Shown piece by piece: positions 1 through 6,465 of a stretch of 10,302 bases of DNA. Each line of letters begins with the position of its first letter. The stretch's first letter is position 1. The notes beneath the pieces are model-generated. The model saw nothing but the letters and a program-made list of their open reading frames with translations, searched no databases and was not told where the DNA came from. A program made the translations under genes and the position numbers. The stretch is from Microgenomates group bacterium (lineage in GTDB: Bacteria > Patescibacteriota > Microgenomatia > UBA1400 > PJMF01), in the NCBI GenBank assembly GCA_009776965.1, contig WRMU01000034.1, positions 1 through 10,302 of the forward strand, in the 5' to 3' direction.

Positions 1-120
1 TTTCGAAGTTGAAAGGAAAAAGAGATTCGATACGTACTTTACGTACGTTGAGAATCGCTTTTTACCTCTCGAGCTGTGCTCGAGACTTTCAACGATGAAA
101 ATAACCATTTAGGCGAGTTA
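1..120. repeat. Cloverleaf palindromic element 1 (left end cut by window)
   Basis: A nested palindrome with a three-way-junction layout. The outer stem pairs GTTGAAAG (8-15) with CTTTCAAC (86-93) and continues with TTTC (1-4) against GAAA (97-100). Hairpin A (24-56) pairs GATTC with GAATC and, past a 3x3 internal loop, ACGTAC (32-37) with GTACGT (43-48). Hairpin B (67-85) pairs TCTCGAGC with GCTCGAGA around a TGT loop and contains AGCTGTGC (72-79). The right arm ends with ATTTAGGCGAG (107-117), which recurs at 7906 and 9294. The matching left terminus presumably lies outside the window. No ORF was found in it. The element ends directly against the -35 box of the galU promoter. It could act as DNA (mobile or REP-like element) or as an RNA fold in read-through transcripts. 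Confidence 0.7.
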
Positions 121-123
121 GGG

Positions 124-151
124 TTGACATTTTGGAGACTTTTCTTATAAT
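124..151 (+). promoter_or_regulatory. Consensus promoter for galU (leaderless)
   Basis: TTGACA (124-129) and TATAAT (146-151) are both perfect sigma70-type boxes with a 16-bp spacer. The first ATG of the gene (159) begins eight bases after the -10 box, where transcription would normally start. The mRNA is therefore predicted to have no or almost no 5' leader. A TTG start at 132 would lie between the two boxes and is excluded by this promoter. Confidence 0.85.
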
Positions 152-158
152 CCCACTC

Positions 159-1028
159 ATGCAAGAAAAAAAAGTCCGCAAAGCCGTCATTACTGATGCC
201 GGATTTGCCAGTCGTTATCTACCCATCACCAAAACCATCCCCAAAGCCATGCTTCCCATCGGCAATCGCCCCATCATGCAATTTGTAGTCGAAGAATGCG
301 TGGAGGCCGGAATTGAAGAAATTGTCATTGTCGCCACCCCCGAAGGCAAGCCCATTTACGAAGATTACTTCAATAATAGCGTCAACCGTATCCGCAAGCA
401 ACTCGCCTCTCAGGGCAAGGAGGATCGCTATCAGCCAGTCCAACACATTCTCGATTTTCCCAAAATTATCGTTATTGAACAAGATCCTTCTCTGCCTTAT
501 GGTAATGGCTCTCCCATTGTCTCCGCCCAAAACTTCCTCTCCGATGAGGAGGCTTTTTTAGCCCTTTATAGCGATGATGTCGTTTTTGGATCTTCCGATG
601 CCAAAACCCTAATCAACTCTTATGCCCAGCATCCAGAGGCCAAAGCCATTATCATGGCTCAGGAAATGGACGAGTCAGTTTTGGATAAATACGGCATTAT
701 TTCCCTTAAAGACAAAAAATGCTGCACTCTCAGCCATATTGTCGAAAAGCCCAAAAAAGATGCTCCTTCTAATCTCACCTCCTATGGCCGCTATTTGCTC
801 ACCCAAGAAGTTTTTAGCTACCTAGATCCCAAAAATATTGGTCTGGACGGCGAATTATGGACCGTCGATGCTATCACCAAAATGGCGGTTGGCGGCAATG
901 TGTATGTCGAGAGAACTAAGGGGCAATGGATGACCACCGGCGATCCTGCCAACTACTTCCTCGCCCATTTGCGCTTTGTGCTCGACAATGAGTCGTATGC
1001 CGATGAGGTGCGAGGCATTATTAAATAG
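159..1028 (+). CDS. galU: UTP--glucose-1-phosphate uridylyltransferase family protein
   Basis: A nucleotidyltransferase of 289 residues, predicted to make UDP-glucose from UTP and glucose-1-phosphate in the cytoplasm for envelope polysaccharide synthesis. Family marks are the N-terminal loop with K25 and PKAMLP (28-33), then YGNGSP near 114-119 where GalU usually has a GLGHA-like stretch, SDD (138-140) where the family has the metal-binding GDD-like site, and the VEKP motif (195-198). Length is normal for bacterial GalU. The nucleotide-binding loop is unusual: AGFASR (14-19) replaces the common AGLGTR, so the exact nucleotide or sugar specificity is uncertain. A thymidylyl- or other sugar-1-phosphate transferase is possible. 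ATG 159 is chosen because the promoter overlaps any earlier start. The gene stands alone between two cloverleaf elements, and its TAG stop is part of the left arm of the second. Confidence 0.85.
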   Translation: MQEKKVRKAVITDAGFASRYLPITKTIPKAMLPIGNRPIMQFVVEECVEAGIEEIVIVATPEGKPIYEDYFNNSVNRIRKQLASQGKEDRYQPVQHILDFPKIIVIEQDPSLPYGNGSPIVSAQNFLSDEEAFLALYSDDVVFGSSDAKTLINSYAQHPEAKAIIMAQEMDESVLDKYGIISLKDKKCCTLSHIVEKPKKDAPSNLTSYGRYLLTQEVFSYLDPKNIGLDGELWTVDAITKMAVGGNVYVERTKGQWMTTGDPANYFLAHLRFVLDNESYADEVRGIIK

Positions 1029-1151
1029 AAACCTTTCTCCATTGATTTTGTAGCTAACGACAGCTGTGCCCGAACTTGTCTCAAGCAAGTAGTCCTTGCG
1101 TGAGACAAAATCGAGTTAGATATAAAATCACTATGGGGAAAGGTTTCTATT
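1024..1151. repeat. Cloverleaf palindromic element 2 between convergent genes
   Basis: The outer stem pairs AATAGAAACCTTTCTCCA (1024-1041) with its near-perfect complement at 1134-1151: 18 bp with one G-T wobble. It continues inward through 1043-1058 against 1115-1130, about 16 bp with one mismatch and one wobble. Inside lies a strong hairpin (1076-1108) of TTGTCTC/GAGACAA, an inner GCAAG/CTTGC stem and a 5-nt loop. The shared octamer AGCTGTGC is at 1062-1069, here before the strong hairpin rather than after it, and its own stem is weak. Both convergent stop codons fall inside it: galU TAG at 1026-1028 and the opposing TAG at 1131-1133. There is no T-tract after the hairpins, so it is not a textbook intrinsic terminator, although it sits where a bidirectional terminator is expected. 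Confidence 0.75.
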
Positions 1152-1922
1152 CCTTACTTTTTCTCGCCGTCTCTGTGTCTGCGCTAGGGACCTCTGCCCC
1201 CCAGCCCTCAGCAACCACCCCGCCAACTCAAACAACACCGCCTCCGTATCCCCATTAGTAAAGTTTCTTGTCCTCGCATCCAACCCCAGCAACAAATTAC
1301 TCGCCGCATCCACATCTATCTGCCAAGCCCACTGCCTCAGCAATTCCGCCACCAACCCACTAAAACTACCATGCTCCGGATAAATATTCTCTATCGCTTC
1401 ATTATCGACCATCTTCTCCCGACTAAACAAAAAAGTGTTGTCCGGAGTCATATTATTTACCCCCATTTTTTTCAACAAAGAATGTCTCGCCCCACAAAAA
1501 CTCAACACTATATCATAATTCTCACTCATCGGAGTCAAAATCATTTCTTCTTTTGTCAGCACCCTCATTTGGGGCATATTTTCCACCACCACCGCCACCT
1601 GCCCCGTTGTCTCGTCGGTATCACAACTAATTTTCTTTATCTGGTCCTTTGTTCTCTGCAGAGCAATCACTGTCCCCGCCACTGGCAGCTTCGTCACCGC
1701 CTTATTTATCCCCACTAAATCTACTTGCTCCACCACCGGCTCGCCAAACGATAATAGCGTCAACACCTTGTCCGGATTTCGCTCTTTCAAGCTCACATAA
1801 AGCGCCGTCGCTGCTGCCACTTGATCGAGACTGCTCGTCTGCGCCCCAAACACCAACAGTATTTTCTCCGCTGTTTCCATTTTTTGCGCTAATTGGTGAG
1901 ATAAATGCGTGACTTTTGACAT
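1131..1922 (-). CDS. Degenerate DHH-family phosphoesterase-like protein
   Basis: A soluble protein of 263 residues. Its outline recalls the DHH/DHHA1 phosphoesterases (NrnA/RecJ-like nanoRNases and pAp phosphatases). Residues 21-46 occupy the place of the first motif and its following helix, and residues 206-242 (AASNLLLGLDARTRNFTN and what follows) resemble the family's LLxGIxxDTxxF segment ahead of an ELAxxLLxxGA helix. The metal ligands are largely missing: no HxxPDxDxxxS motif, no DHH triad (the nearby stretch is SFCGARH, 141-147), and the conserved DT of the later motif reads DARTR. It is probably catalytically inactive or a divergent regulator, so no function is assigned. ATG 1922 has no Shine-Dalgarno sequence and lies about 14 nt after the predicted transcription start. 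The last codons (NLSP, stop) are part of cloverleaf element 2, and the basic tail 247-260 may derive from that junction. Confidence 0.6.
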   Translation of the reverse strand: MSKVTHLSHQLAQKMETAEKILLVFGAQTSSLDQVAAATALYVSLKERNPDKVLTLLSFGEPVVEQVDLVGINKAVTKLPVAGTVIALQRTKDQIKKISCDTDETTGQVAVVVENMPQMRVLTKEEMILTPMSENYDIVLSFCGARHSLLKKMGVNNMTPDNTFLFSREKMVDNEAIENIYPEHGSFSGLVAELLRQWAWQIDVDAASNLLLGLDARTRNFTNGDTEAVLFELAGWLLRAGGQRSLAQTQRRREKVRNRNLSP

Positions 1923-1942
1923 AAAAAATATAGGTTCGAGGT

Positions 1943-1951
1943 ATTATATCA
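1943..1951 (-). promoter_or_regulatory. Extended -10 promoter of the DHH-like gene
   Basis: On the minus strand, TGA followed by a perfect TATAAT gives an extended -10 element (TATAAT at 1943-1948, TG at 1950-1951). No good -35 box is visible at the right distance, which is usual for extended -10 promoters. Predicted transcription start is near 1936, leaving a leader of about 14 nt before ATG 1922. Confidence 0.6.
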
Positions 1952-1952
1952 T

Positions 1953-1992
1953 ATAAATCAAGTATAAACCGAGGATTTTCGACTTGATTTAT
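1953..1992. promoter_or_regulatory. 11-bp inverted repeat between divergent promoters
   Basis: ATAAATCAAGT (1953-1963) is perfectly complementary to ACTTGATTTAT (1982-1992), with an 18-nt spacer. The left arm lies just upstream of the minus-strand extended -10 box. The right arm covers the plus-strand -35 box (1984-1989). A protein bound to both arms, or a cruciform, would affect both promoters. No regulator gene is recognisable nearby. Operator function is inferred from position only. Confidence 0.5.
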
Positions 1993-2012
1993 TTTAGTTT
2001 TTCTGCTTTAAT
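1984..2012 (+). promoter_or_regulatory. Promoter of the baseplate-J-like/sortase genes
   Basis: TTGATT (1984-1989) and TTTAAT (2007-2012) are separated by 17 bp, with TGC just before the -10 making an extended -10 box. Predicted start is near 2019, about seven bases before ATG 2026. In-frame starts at 1984 and 2011 fall in the promoter itself and are rejected. Confidence 0.6.
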
Positions 2013-2025
2013 GAAGACATTACCT

Positions 2026-4071
2026 ATGCCTTTTTTTAAGAAAGAAACACCAGTCTCCCGCAACCAAGTATTTTCCGCCCTCATCTCCGAAAAAAACCTG
2101 CAGGCCCTCCACTGGGAGGTGGTGGATGACCACATCGAAATTATCTCCCAATCCCAAATCCAAAATTACGCCAGCGAAGACGATGCGAGTCGCGCTCTCG
2201 ACCTCTGCCTTCAGGAGTTTGGCCCCGAAAGCGAAGCTGTCAGCCAGATTTTCTTTCATCTCGATAGTGCCTTCAGCGATTATGCCGGTCTGCGACCAGA
2301 AAAAGCCTCCTTCATCAAAAAAATCACCCGCGACCTCAACTTAGACGCTGCTGGCTTCACCGCCAATGTCGATGCCCTAGAGCAGGTTTATCAATCTAGC
2401 CCCAACTCTCGCCCCTACCATCTCATCATCGAGTATATTGATTATAAAGTCATTTGGTCGCTCTTTAATCGCGGCAGCCTCATCCACGAAAAAACTATCA
2501 CCCTCAGCGACGCTCCCGAATCGCGCGAGGAAACACTCTCCGCTCTGGCCGAAATGAAACAGCTCATTCGCGGTCAAGTGGCCGACAATCTCGAGATCTG
2601 GTGTGTTTCCGGCTTATTGTCCAGCCAAGAACTAAGAGCCAAAGATTTAATCCTCGACGAACAACTCCTCACTGTCTATTTCGGCAATGAAACGCTCCTA
2701 GAAAAAGTTGTCCCTCCCTCAGCAGTCGCCCTCGCCCGCGAAAATGGCTGGCTGCCGGCCGACATCCAAACCGAATCTCTCGACGAGCCCAGCCCATCTC
2801 CCTCCGAATCTCTTGATGAGCCTCTTGCCGATGAGACCACCATCCTCGACGAGCAAAACGACGACAATACCTTCACCCCTTCCGTCCGCAAAAAACGCTT
2901 CTCGCTCAAAAGCCTTCCTCGCTGGGCCATCATCACCGCCGCCTCTCTCATCGTCCTCATTGTTGGTTTTATCATTTTTTGGGTGTCCTTGGTTAGCGGC
3001 GCCACTGCAGAAATCATCATCTCCCCCAAAACTGTCCGCGTCCAAAAAACTGAGACTATTAAGATTGACCCCCAAGCCCGCGCTTCCGACTTCGACAACC
3101 TCATTTTGGCCGGAGATTTGACTCAAGAAAGCCTCACCTCCTCCGATACCATCGCCACCACCGGCAAAAAAGACATCGGCGAGCATGCCAGTGGCAAAAT
3201 TGAAATTAAAAACAAAGTTATTGGCGAGGATAAAACCTTCGCCAAAGGTGTGCAGCTCACCGCCGGCAGCACCAAGTTTGTTCTTGAAGACGAAGTTTTT
3301 GTCCCCGCCGCTTCCGAAAATGACGATCGCGCCGAGTTTGGCAAAGCCACTGTCACCATCTCTGCCCTCGAGCCGGGGACGGACGGCAATTTGTCTGCCG
3401 GCACCCGCCTCTCCATCACCAATTACGACACTAGCCGCTATGAAGCCGAAGTTATCGAAGGCGGCCTAAGCGGTGGCTCCAGCGAAACCGCCGCTATGGT
3501 CACCGAATCCGACCAAAAGAAGCTCTCCGATAGCCTCCAAGAACAGATGATCAAAGATGCTCCGCTCCTCCTTAATAAAAAAGAAGACGCCGAGCTTTAC
3601 TATATCATTCTGGCCAAGCAAGCCACCGCCACCAAAAAAGCTTGGTCCACTCCAGTCGGCGAAGTAGCCGATGAGTTAGAATTGGAGCTCACTCTCAGTG
3701 TCCCCATCGTCAGCTATAGTGCTGCCGATCTCGCTCCGCTGGCCGCCGCCATTCTAGACCAAGAAGTGCCCTCTGGTTATGTCCTCTCTGTCGATAAACC
3801 TCAGCTGATGTCCAATGCCGACGACGAACAAAAAAGAGGTGGCGAAGTATCCCTTAAGGTCGATATCGAAAGCATCGCCATCGCCCAGCCAGAACTCTCT
3901 AGCTTAGCCGACGACATCACCAATCTAGACACTATCAGAGCTCTCAGTAAAATCCGCGCCATCGAAGGAGTTAATCAGGTTGAGATCACCTATAGCTCCG
4001 TCTGGTATGAGCGCCTCATCAACAAGTTGCCCAAACCGGCCAAAATTAATATTACTATCTCGACAATCTAA
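2026..4071 (+). CDS. Membrane protein with baseplate J-like C-terminal region
   Basis: A protein of 681 residues. Residues 1 to about 245 form a soluble domain resembling, in my recollection, the N-terminal part of a recurrent Microgenomates family. It may have an actin-like (PilM/FtsA-type) fold, but no ATP-binding motif is evident, so this is weak. An acidic Pro/Ser linker (about 250-285) carries ESLDEP twice. A basic patch (RKKR) precedes one membrane segment at about 301-324. The exterior part then starts with a beta-rich stretch (TGKKDIGEHASGKIEI near 379-394) and a baseplate-J-like core (about 390-475, with the GKATVTI and GTDGNLSAGT signatures), followed by a helical and mixed tail. 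The likely topology is N-terminus inside and C-terminus outside. The tail has no LPxTG signal, so it is not an obvious sortase substrate. It is cotranscribed with the sortase gene 5 nt downstream. The role is probably in the cell envelope or a surface appendage; the exact function is unknown. Confidence 0.7.
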   Translation: MPFFKKETPVSRNQVFSALISEKNLQALHWEVVDDHIEIISQSQIQNYASEDDASRALDLCLQEFGPESEAVSQIFFHLDSAFSDYAGLRPEKASFIKKITRDLNLDAAGFTANVDALEQVYQSSPNSRPYHLIIEYIDYKVIWSLFNRGSLIHEKTITLSDAPESREETLSALAEMKQLIRGQVADNLEIWCVSGLLSSQELRAKDLILDEQLLTVYFGNETLLEKVVPPSAVALARENGWLPADIQTESLDEPSPSPSESLDEPLADETTILDEQNDDNTFTPSVRKKRFSLKSLPRWAIITAASLIVLIVGFIIFWVSLVSGATAEIIISPKTVRVQKTETIKIDPQARASDFDNLILAGDLTQESLTSSDTIATTGKKDIGEHASGKIEIKNKVIGEDKTFAKGVQLTAGSTKFVLEDEVFVPAASENDDRAEFGKATVTISALEPGTDGNLSAGTRLSITNYDTSRYEAEVIEGGLSGGSSETAAMVTESDQKKLSDSLQEQMIKDAPLLLNKKEDAELYYIILAKQATATKKAWSTPVGEVADELELELTLSVPIVSYSAADLAPLAAAILDQEVPSGYVLSVDKPQLMSNADDEQKRGGEVSLKVDIESIAIAQPELSSLADDITNLDTIRALSKIRAIEGVNQVEITYSSVWYERLINKLPKPAKINITISTI

Positions 4072-4076
4072 ATTAT

Positions 4077-4976
4077 ATGAAAATCAATCGCGAGGACTTA
4101 ATTCAAGCCTATCGCGAGGCCCTGCGACGCGATATTAGCGTGGAGCAAGTTCTCGAGGAATGGGACATGCTCGGCGGTTGGGGTGCTCGCGGCAAGGTTC
4201 GCAAAATCACCAAACAAATCCCTTTTGTGCTCTCTCTCATCATCGGCCTAGGGTTTATTTTTACCGCCCTCACTCCTTCTTTTGAATATCTCTGGACAGA
4301 AAAATTAGGCTTCAAAATGCCCAGTTTAATTTCTCCAGTCCCCGACAGCCAAGTTTTTGCCAACCATAATTCCCTTCTTGACAATTCCTCTTTTGCCTCC
4401 ACTAGCGATACCAACCCCCAAACCAATTCCATCATTGTGGTTGATGACCAAACAGATTATCGCAATCTCGCTAATTGGTTTGGCAGCACCGACGCTCAAT
4501 TTAATAATCACCAGCAAAGTAGAACCAACTCTCTGCTGGGCAACAGTGTCTACACTCTCGATATCCCCAAGCTCAATATTGCTGCTGCCCGCATTAGAGT
4601 CGGCGGCACCAATCTCAATTCCAGCCTCATCCAATATGAAACTACTGTCATGCCGGGGGAAACTGGCGTCACCTCAATTTTTGGTCACTCCACTTTGCGC
4701 CAATGGTATAACCCCTCCCAAAACAATCCCGACCGCTATATGTCGATTTTCTCCACCATCATGACTTTAGAAAAAGGTGATAAGATTTATATCACCCACG
4801 AAGGCAAACTCCATACCTACAGTGTTATCAACAAAGAAAACGTCAAACCCTCCGACACCGCAGCTTTAATCGGACAAGAGGGCGTTGACGGCAAGATCTT
4901 GCGCCTGATCACCTGCACCCCCGAAGGCACCACCGCCATGAGAGGCATTATTACTGCAGTACTTGTGGAGGAATAA
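4077..4976 (+). CDS. Membrane-anchored sortase
   Basis: A cysteine transpeptidase of 299 residues that would cleave a sorting signal on exported proteins and join them to the envelope. Residues 1-45 are a charged cytoplasmic helix-rich part. One membrane segment lies at about 48-66, followed by a polar Ser/Asn/Thr-rich spacer (about 90-155). The catalytic domain runs from about 158 to the end. The triad is visible: H204 in FGHST, C280 in LITCTPEG and R289 in AMRG. The class is uncertain; the N-terminal anchor and TCTPEGT arrangement would suit class C, D, E or F. ATG 4077 starts 5 nt after the upstream stop and has no Shine-Dalgarno sequence, suggesting coupled translation. No LPxTG-like substrate is encoded in the window. 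The stop lies 4 nt from the stop of infB on the other strand. Confidence 0.88.
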   Translation: MKINREDLIQAYREALRRDISVEQVLEEWDMLGGWGARGKVRKITKQIPFVLSLIIGLGFIFTALTPSFEYLWTEKLGFKMPSLISPVPDSQVFANHNSLLDNSSFASTSDTNPQTNSIIVVDDQTDYRNLANWFGSTDAQFNNHQQSRTNSLLGNSVYTLDIPKLNIAAARIRVGGTNLNSSLIQYETTVMPGETGVTSIFGHSTLRQWYNPSQNNPDRYMSIFSTIMTLEKGDKIYITHEGKLHTYSVINKENVKPSDTAALIGQEGVDGKILRLITCTPEGTTAMRGIITAVLVEE

Positions 4977-4980
4977 GTTT

Positions 4981-6465
4981 TTACTCCTCTACAGTGTAAG
5001 CAACGATCTTATCTCCGACAACAAAATCAATTTTCCTATTTCGAAACGTCAGCCCTCCCTCATCGCCCTTTTTAATACTCAATACCTCCCTTTTTTCCTT
5101 CATCATACTCGCCACCACCGGATTGGCGATAATCTGCCCCTCCCTCATCAAATGAAACATATCCGACTTCTTAATTTCTCCGCTCATCACCTTCACCCCC
5201 GCAATCTTAAGTCCCTTCATCTCAAATATCTGCAAAATCTCTGCCTCACCAGTGATCTTTTCATCAATCGTCGGCTCCATTAACTTAAGCATCTGTTTTT
5301 GTAAATCATCAATCAATTCATAAATAATCTGATACTGCTTAATTTTTACCCTCATACTCTTGGCCAAAGCCATTAATCTATTTTCCACTTTAACTTGAAA
5401 CGCAATAATCCGTGCTTTCGTTGCTTGTGCCAACTCCAAGTCCGCATCCGTCACGCTCCCCACATCCGCCGCCACCAGCTCCACACTCTCCGCATCCAAG
5501 TTTTGCACAATCGCCTCCAGCGTCCCCTGAGTATCGGCCTTAACAATCAACACCAATTTCTTCGGCGTCGTCCCCAAAACATCACTTTTCTTCTCAAACA
5601 CACTAAAGTCCAACATTCCCTCCTCAGTTTTCTCCAAAGCTAAAACTGGCGCCTCCATTTCTGATTGCATCGCGCTAAAATCACTATTATCCTTTACCAT
5701 CGACCCCACATCCGGCACACTATCAAATCCAATCACCTGCACCGGATCACCCGCCATGGCCTCCACCACATTCTCCCCTGCGTCATTCAACATCGCCCGC
5801 ACTTTTCCTTTTTTCCCATCCATGGTCCATAGATCCGATTTTATCCTCAGAGTACCGTTCTGGATAATCACATCTGCCACCGCTCCCTTAAGTTTATCTT
5901 TATAAGATTCCACCACCACTGCCTGCATCTCGCCTTCTCGCTGGGCCTTCAATTCCAGCAGCTCCGCCAAAGTAGCCACCGTCTCCAACAACTTATCCAC
6001 TCCCTTGCCTGTTTTGGCCGAAATCTCCACGCTCTCAATATCCCCTCCAAAATCACTCACCAGCATCTCCTGCTCCGCCAACTGTGACTTCACGTTCAAA
6101 GCATTAGCTCCTTCCAAATCAATCTTATTAATCGCCACCACACACGGCACTTGAGCTTTCTTGATATGTCTAATCGCCTCCAGTGTTTGCGGTTTCACCC
6201 CATCATTGGCCGCCACCACCAACACCACAATATCCGTGATTTTCGCCCCTCGCTCGCGCATCTTATTAAACGTCGCATGCCCAGGGGTATCAATAAAAGT
6301 CAGCTTTTTATTCTGCACTTCTATCTGATAGGCCCCAATATGTTGTGTAATTCCGCCCACTTCTCGCGCCACCAATCTACTTGAGCGCAAATAATCCAGC
6401 AGTGTTGTCTTGCCGTGATCAACGTGGCCCATGATCGTGATAACTGGTGGTCTAGTTTCAAGCAT
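4981..6465 (-). CDS. infB: Translation initiation factor IF-2, short form
   Basis: The GTPase of 494 residues that places initiator tRNA on the 30S subunit and promotes subunit joining. Motifs: G1 GHVDHGKTT (13-21), G2 GGITQHIGAYQ (37-47), G3 DTPGH (59-63), G4 NKID (113-116) and G5 SAK (149-151). These are followed by the second beta-barrel domain (about 180-270), domain III (about 300-390) and the C-terminal initiator-tRNA-binding barrel (about 395-490). The long N-terminal region of E. coli or Bacillus IF-2 is absent; only about seven residues precede the G domain. This is a complete compact form rather than a truncation, because ATG 6465 overlaps the nusA stop (TAATG) and the core is intact. 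It is the second gene of the nusA-infB operon, the classical bacterial order. No rbfA follows; the next gene is the convergent sortase. Confidence 0.96.
   Translation of the reverse strand: MLETRPPVITIMGHVDHGKTTLLDYLRSSRLVAREVGGITQHIGAYQIEVQNKKLTFIDTPGHATFNKMRERGAKITDIVVLVVAANDGVKPQTLEAIRHIKKAQVPCVVAINKIDLEGANALNVKSQLAEQEMLVSDFGGDIESVEISAKTGKGVDKLLETVATLAELLELKAQREGEMQAVVVESYKDKLKGAVADVIIQNGTLRIKSDLWTMDGKKGKVRAMLNDAGENVVEAMAGDPVQVIGFDSVPDVGSMVKDNSDFSAMQSEMEAPVLALEKTEEGMLDFSVFEKKSDVLGTTPKKLVLIVKADTQGTLEAIVQNLDAESVELVAADVGSVTDADLELAQATKARIIAFQVKVENRLMALAKSMRVKIKQYQIIYELIDDLQKQMLKLMEPTIDEKITGEAEILQIFEMKGLKIAGVKVMSGEIKKSDMFHLMREGQIIANPVVASMMKEKREVLSIKKGDEGGLTFRNRKIDFVVGDKIVAYTVEE

Noticed and set aside
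132..158. Upstream TTG start for galU
   Set aside because: It lies between the -35 and -10 boxes of a consensus promoter and would precede the transcription start.
1024..1151. A tRNA or tmRNA gene, suggested by the cloverleaf shape
   Set aside because: The outer stem is far longer than an acceptor stem, there is no T-loop GTTCRAATC-type sequence, anticodon arm or CCA end, and stop codons of two protein genes lie in the arms.
2676..3186. Overlapping long open frames on the minus strand within the membrane-protein gene
   Set aside because: They are shadows of the supported plus-strand gene with biased composition and no promoter or start signal.
4020..4071. Sortase sorting signal at the C-terminus of the baseplate-J-like protein (LPKP)
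   Set aside because: There is no LPxTG-type motif followed by a hydrophobic segment and basic tail; the protein ends in a short beta-like strand.
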